From an uncultured Lachnospiraceae bacterium (lineage in GTDB: Bacteria; Bacillota; Clostridia; Lachnospirales; Lachnospiraceae), in contig CAJTLU010000015.1 of NCBI GenBank assembly GCA_910577175.1, positions 1-7,616 of the forward strand: a DNA stretch of 7,616 nucleotides, given 5' to 3'. Made by a program: the position numbers and the translations under genes. A model generated the notes under the pieces. That model was given only the letters and a program-made list of their open reading frames with translations. It was not told the DNA's origin and did not search any database. Position 1 is the first letter of the stretch. Each line of letters starts with the position of its first letter. Of this stretch, positions 6,801-7,616 are shown one piece after another.

Positions 6801-7413
6801 GGCATACGACATCGGCTTCGGCGGCGTTGACCACGTACTTGCTGCAAATCAGGATGTCAATGTCTTTGTATTTGATACCGAGGTTTACTCCAATACCGGC
6901 GGTCAGTCCTCCAAGGCTACCCCGACTGGTGCTATCGCACAGTTCGCGGCAGCAGGTAAGGATGTCAAGAAGAAAGACCTTGCAGCTATCGCAATGAGCT
7001 ATGGCTATGTATACGTTGCACAGATTGCACAGGGCGCTGACTATAACCAGTGCGTAAAGGCAATCGCTGAGGCTGAGGCATATCCGGGTCCGTCCCTTAT
7101 CATCGCTTATGCTCCGTGTATTAACCACGGCATCAAGGGCGGCATGAAGAATGCGCAGATGGAGGAGAAGAATGCAGTGGCAGCAGGCTACTGGCACCTC
7201 TTCCGCTTTGACCCGCGTCTTGCAGAGGAAGGCAAGAATCCGTTCCAGCTTGACTCCAAGGCTCCGAGCGCAGATTACAAGACCTTCATCGAGAGCGAGG
7301 TACGTTACAACAGACTTTCCAGAACCAATCCGGAAAGAGCAACTATGCTCTTCGAAAAGGCTGCAAAGGATGCTGCAGACAAGTACGCAAAGCTCGTAAA
7401 AATGGCAGAATGA
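3889..7413 (+). CDS. nifJ: Pyruvate:ferredoxin (flavodoxin) oxidoreductase, single-chain
   Basis: Oxidises pyruvate with CoA to acetyl-CoA and CO2 and passes electrons to ferredoxin or flavodoxin, the main pyruvate-splitting step of anaerobic fermentation. The 1174-residue cytoplasmic homodimer subunit has the full domain order: pyruvate/TPP domain I (about 1-250; YPITPSSP with T31, SEAGA with E64, TAR with R114, the same numbers as the catalytic residues of the Desulfovibrio africanus enzyme), domain II (about 260-410), the gamma-like domain (about 415-620), a two-cluster ferredoxin domain (C692, C695, C698, C702; C745, C748, C751, C755), and the TPP domain with proximal-cluster cysteines C816, C819, C844 and C1077. 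The TPP/Mg motif runs from GDGWAYD (D969) to N1002. It lacks the long C-terminal extension of the D. africanus enzyme. The start at 3889 is chosen for AAGGAGG at 3873-3879. An in-frame ATG at 3853 has no comparable site. Arginine codons are only CGT, CGC and AGA, a sign of very high expression. Confidence 0.99.
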   Translation: MARKMKTMDGNTAAAHVSYAFTDVAAIYPITPSSPMADYTDMWATQGRKNIFGHEVMLSEMQSEAGAAGAVHGSLQAGALTTTYTASQGLLLMIPNMYKIAGELLPGVIHVTARALASHALSIFGDHSDVYACRQTGFAMLCASNVQEVMDLGAVAHLTAIESRVPFLHFFDGFRTSHEIQKIEIWDYDDLKDMCNMEAVDAFRARALNPEHPIQRGTAQNPDVFFQAREACNPYYDAVPEIAQQYMDKINAKIGSDYKLFNYYGAADAESVIVAMGSVCDTIDETIDFLTARGEKVGVVKVRLYRPFSAKHLIDAIPDTVKRISVLDRTKEPGALGEPLYLDVVAALKGSKFHNIPVYSGRYGLGSKDTTPAQIISVFKNTEKEKFTIGIVDDVTHLSLDITENPVTAPEGTTACKFWGLGADGTVGANKNSIKIIGDHTDKYAQAYFDYDSKKSGGVTISHLRFGDKKIQSTYLINKANFVACHTPAYVRKYNMVQDLVDGGTFLLNCSWNMDELEEHLPGQVKRYIAEHNIKFYTIDGISIGKEVGLGGRINTILQAAFFKLANIIPIEDAVKYMKDAATASYSKKGDDVVKMNHTAIDRGVEGIVEIQVPASWKDAKDEDLTEKATSGSADVLKYVNSVQAKINAQDGNSLPVSAFTDYADGSTPTGSAAYEKRGVAIDVPTWHPENCIQCNFCSYVCPHACIRPVAMTEDDAAKAPTDKMLDLTGVPGKKFAISVSVLDCTGCGSCANVCPGKKGEKALTMASLETQIESQKMFDYGVTLETPADVLEKFKTATVKGSQFKQPLLEFSGACAGCGETPYAKLITQLFGDRMYISNATGCSSIWGGSSPSCPYTVNKEGKGPAWANSLFEDNAEYGFGMQLAQKALRKRVVAAAENLLAVAEKEEVKAALKGYLDTIQSSTENGPATKKMIAALEACNCDNEDRKYILANKDFAAKKSQWIFGGDGWAYDIGFGGVDHVLAANQDVNVFVFDTEVYSNTGGQSSKATPTGAIAQFAAAGKDVKKKDLAAIAMSYGYVYVAQIAQGADYNQCVKAIAEAEAYPGPSLIIAYAPCINHGIKGGMKNAQMEEKNAVAAGYWHLFRFDPRLAEEGKNPFQLDSKAPSADYKTFIESEVRYNRLSRTNPERATMLFEKAAKDAADKYAKLVKMAE

Positions 7414-7417
7414 TCGC

Positions 7418-7542
7418 GAAAGCCTTAGTAAAGTAGTATTAAGAAACCCCCATTGGAAGTAAACTTCCAATGGGGGTTTTGTAATACTACGCACGCGGCA
7501 CGCGTGCAGGCAGAAGTTTTTCTTCTGCCTGCTAAGGCTTTC
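7418..7542. repeat. Cloverleaf-like palindrome after nifJ (element 3)
   Basis: The outer stem GAAAGCCTTAG (7418-7428) pairs perfectly with 7532-7542. Inside are three arms in a row: GTAGTATTA (7433-7441) with 7482-7490, enclosing the terminator hairpin; GCACGCG-GCA-CGCGTGC (7491-7507); and GCAGGCAGAAG (7506-7516) with 7522-7532 around a TTTTT loop, sharing two bases with the preceding arm and one with the outer stem. It begins only four bases after the nifJ stop codon. It has no obvious flanking duplication and no ORF. It could be a composite transcript-end structure or another palindromic repeat element. Confidence 0.7.
7444..7480 (+). terminator. Strong intrinsic terminator of nifJ
   Basis: A perfect 16-bp stem, AAACCCCCATTGGAAG (7444-7459) with 7464-7479, loop TAAA, ends in TTTTG. 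It is 30 bp after the nifJ stop. The U-tract is short but the stem is very stable. The leading A-run makes it partly bidirectional. Confidence 0.85.
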
Positions 7543-7561
7543 TCTTTAAAAGCTTCTTCCT

Positions 7562-7606
7562 AAAACCCCCTCAGTGGAAGCTTGCTTCCGACTGAGGGGG
7601 TTTTTT
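7562..7606 (+). terminator. Second strong terminator, probably bidirectional
   Basis: AAAACCCCCTCAGT (7562-7575) pairs with ACTGAGGGGGTTTT (7591-7604), continued by GGAAG-CTTG-CTTCC with one bulged G (7590). Six Ts follow on the plus strand; on the minus strand the complement of AAAA plus the preceding T gives TTTTA. It may back up the nifJ terminator or end a convergent minus-strand gene beyond the right edge. No gene is visible in 7414-7616. Confidence 0.85.
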
Positions 7607-7616
7607 GTGCGACACG

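Noticed and set aside
6628..7494. Minus-strand open frame of 288 codons opposite the end of nifJ
   Set aside because: It is antisense to the highly conserved TPP domain of nifJ, its protein looks like a cysteine- and leucine-rich shadow, it has no convincing ribosome binding site, and its start lies inside the terminator region.

Overview
The window looks like chromosomal DNA from an anaerobic member of the Clostridia, most likely a Lachnospiraceae-type gut bacterium. This is inferred from the strong AGGAGG-type ribosome binding sites, the adjacent greA-lysS pair, a single-chain pyruvate:ferredoxin oxidoreductase with extreme codon bias, and C5/G5 hairpin terminators. No phage, plasmid, CRISPR or transposase gene is visible.

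Layout. (1) 1-2101, minus strand: a two-gene unit, greA (complete) then lysS (its 3' end runs off the left edge), driven by a promoter that matches the vegetative consensus exactly (TTGACA, 17 bp, TATAAT). (2) 2099-2284: a 186-bp imperfect palindrome lies between this promoter and a divergent one. Both -35 boxes fall in the tips of the palindrome. (3) 2281-3495, plus strand: a promoter, a possibly structured leader and an unrecognised two-pass membrane protein of 348 residues. (4) 3496-3888: no gene. It holds a second branched palindrome of about 191-196 bp with terminal inverted repeats and a flanking direct repeat (MITE-like), then the promoter and leader of the next gene. (5) 3889-7413, plus strand: nifJ, a complete 1174-residue pyruvate:ferredoxin oxidoreductase with all expected catalytic and cluster-binding residues. 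(6) 7414-7616: no gene. It holds a third branched palindrome with a strong terminator in one arm, followed by a second strong terminator.

The genes do not form one pathway. greA and lysS are transcription and translation housekeeping genes. nifJ is central fermentative metabolism (pyruvate to acetyl-CoA, CO2 and reduced ferredoxin). The membrane protein stands alone between two palindromic elements and uses clearly different arginine codons from nifJ. I see no convincing new multi-gene system. The most unusual content is the set of three large branched palindromes in the intergenic regions, especially the one with a possible target-site duplication and the one that carries the -35 boxes of two divergent promoters.
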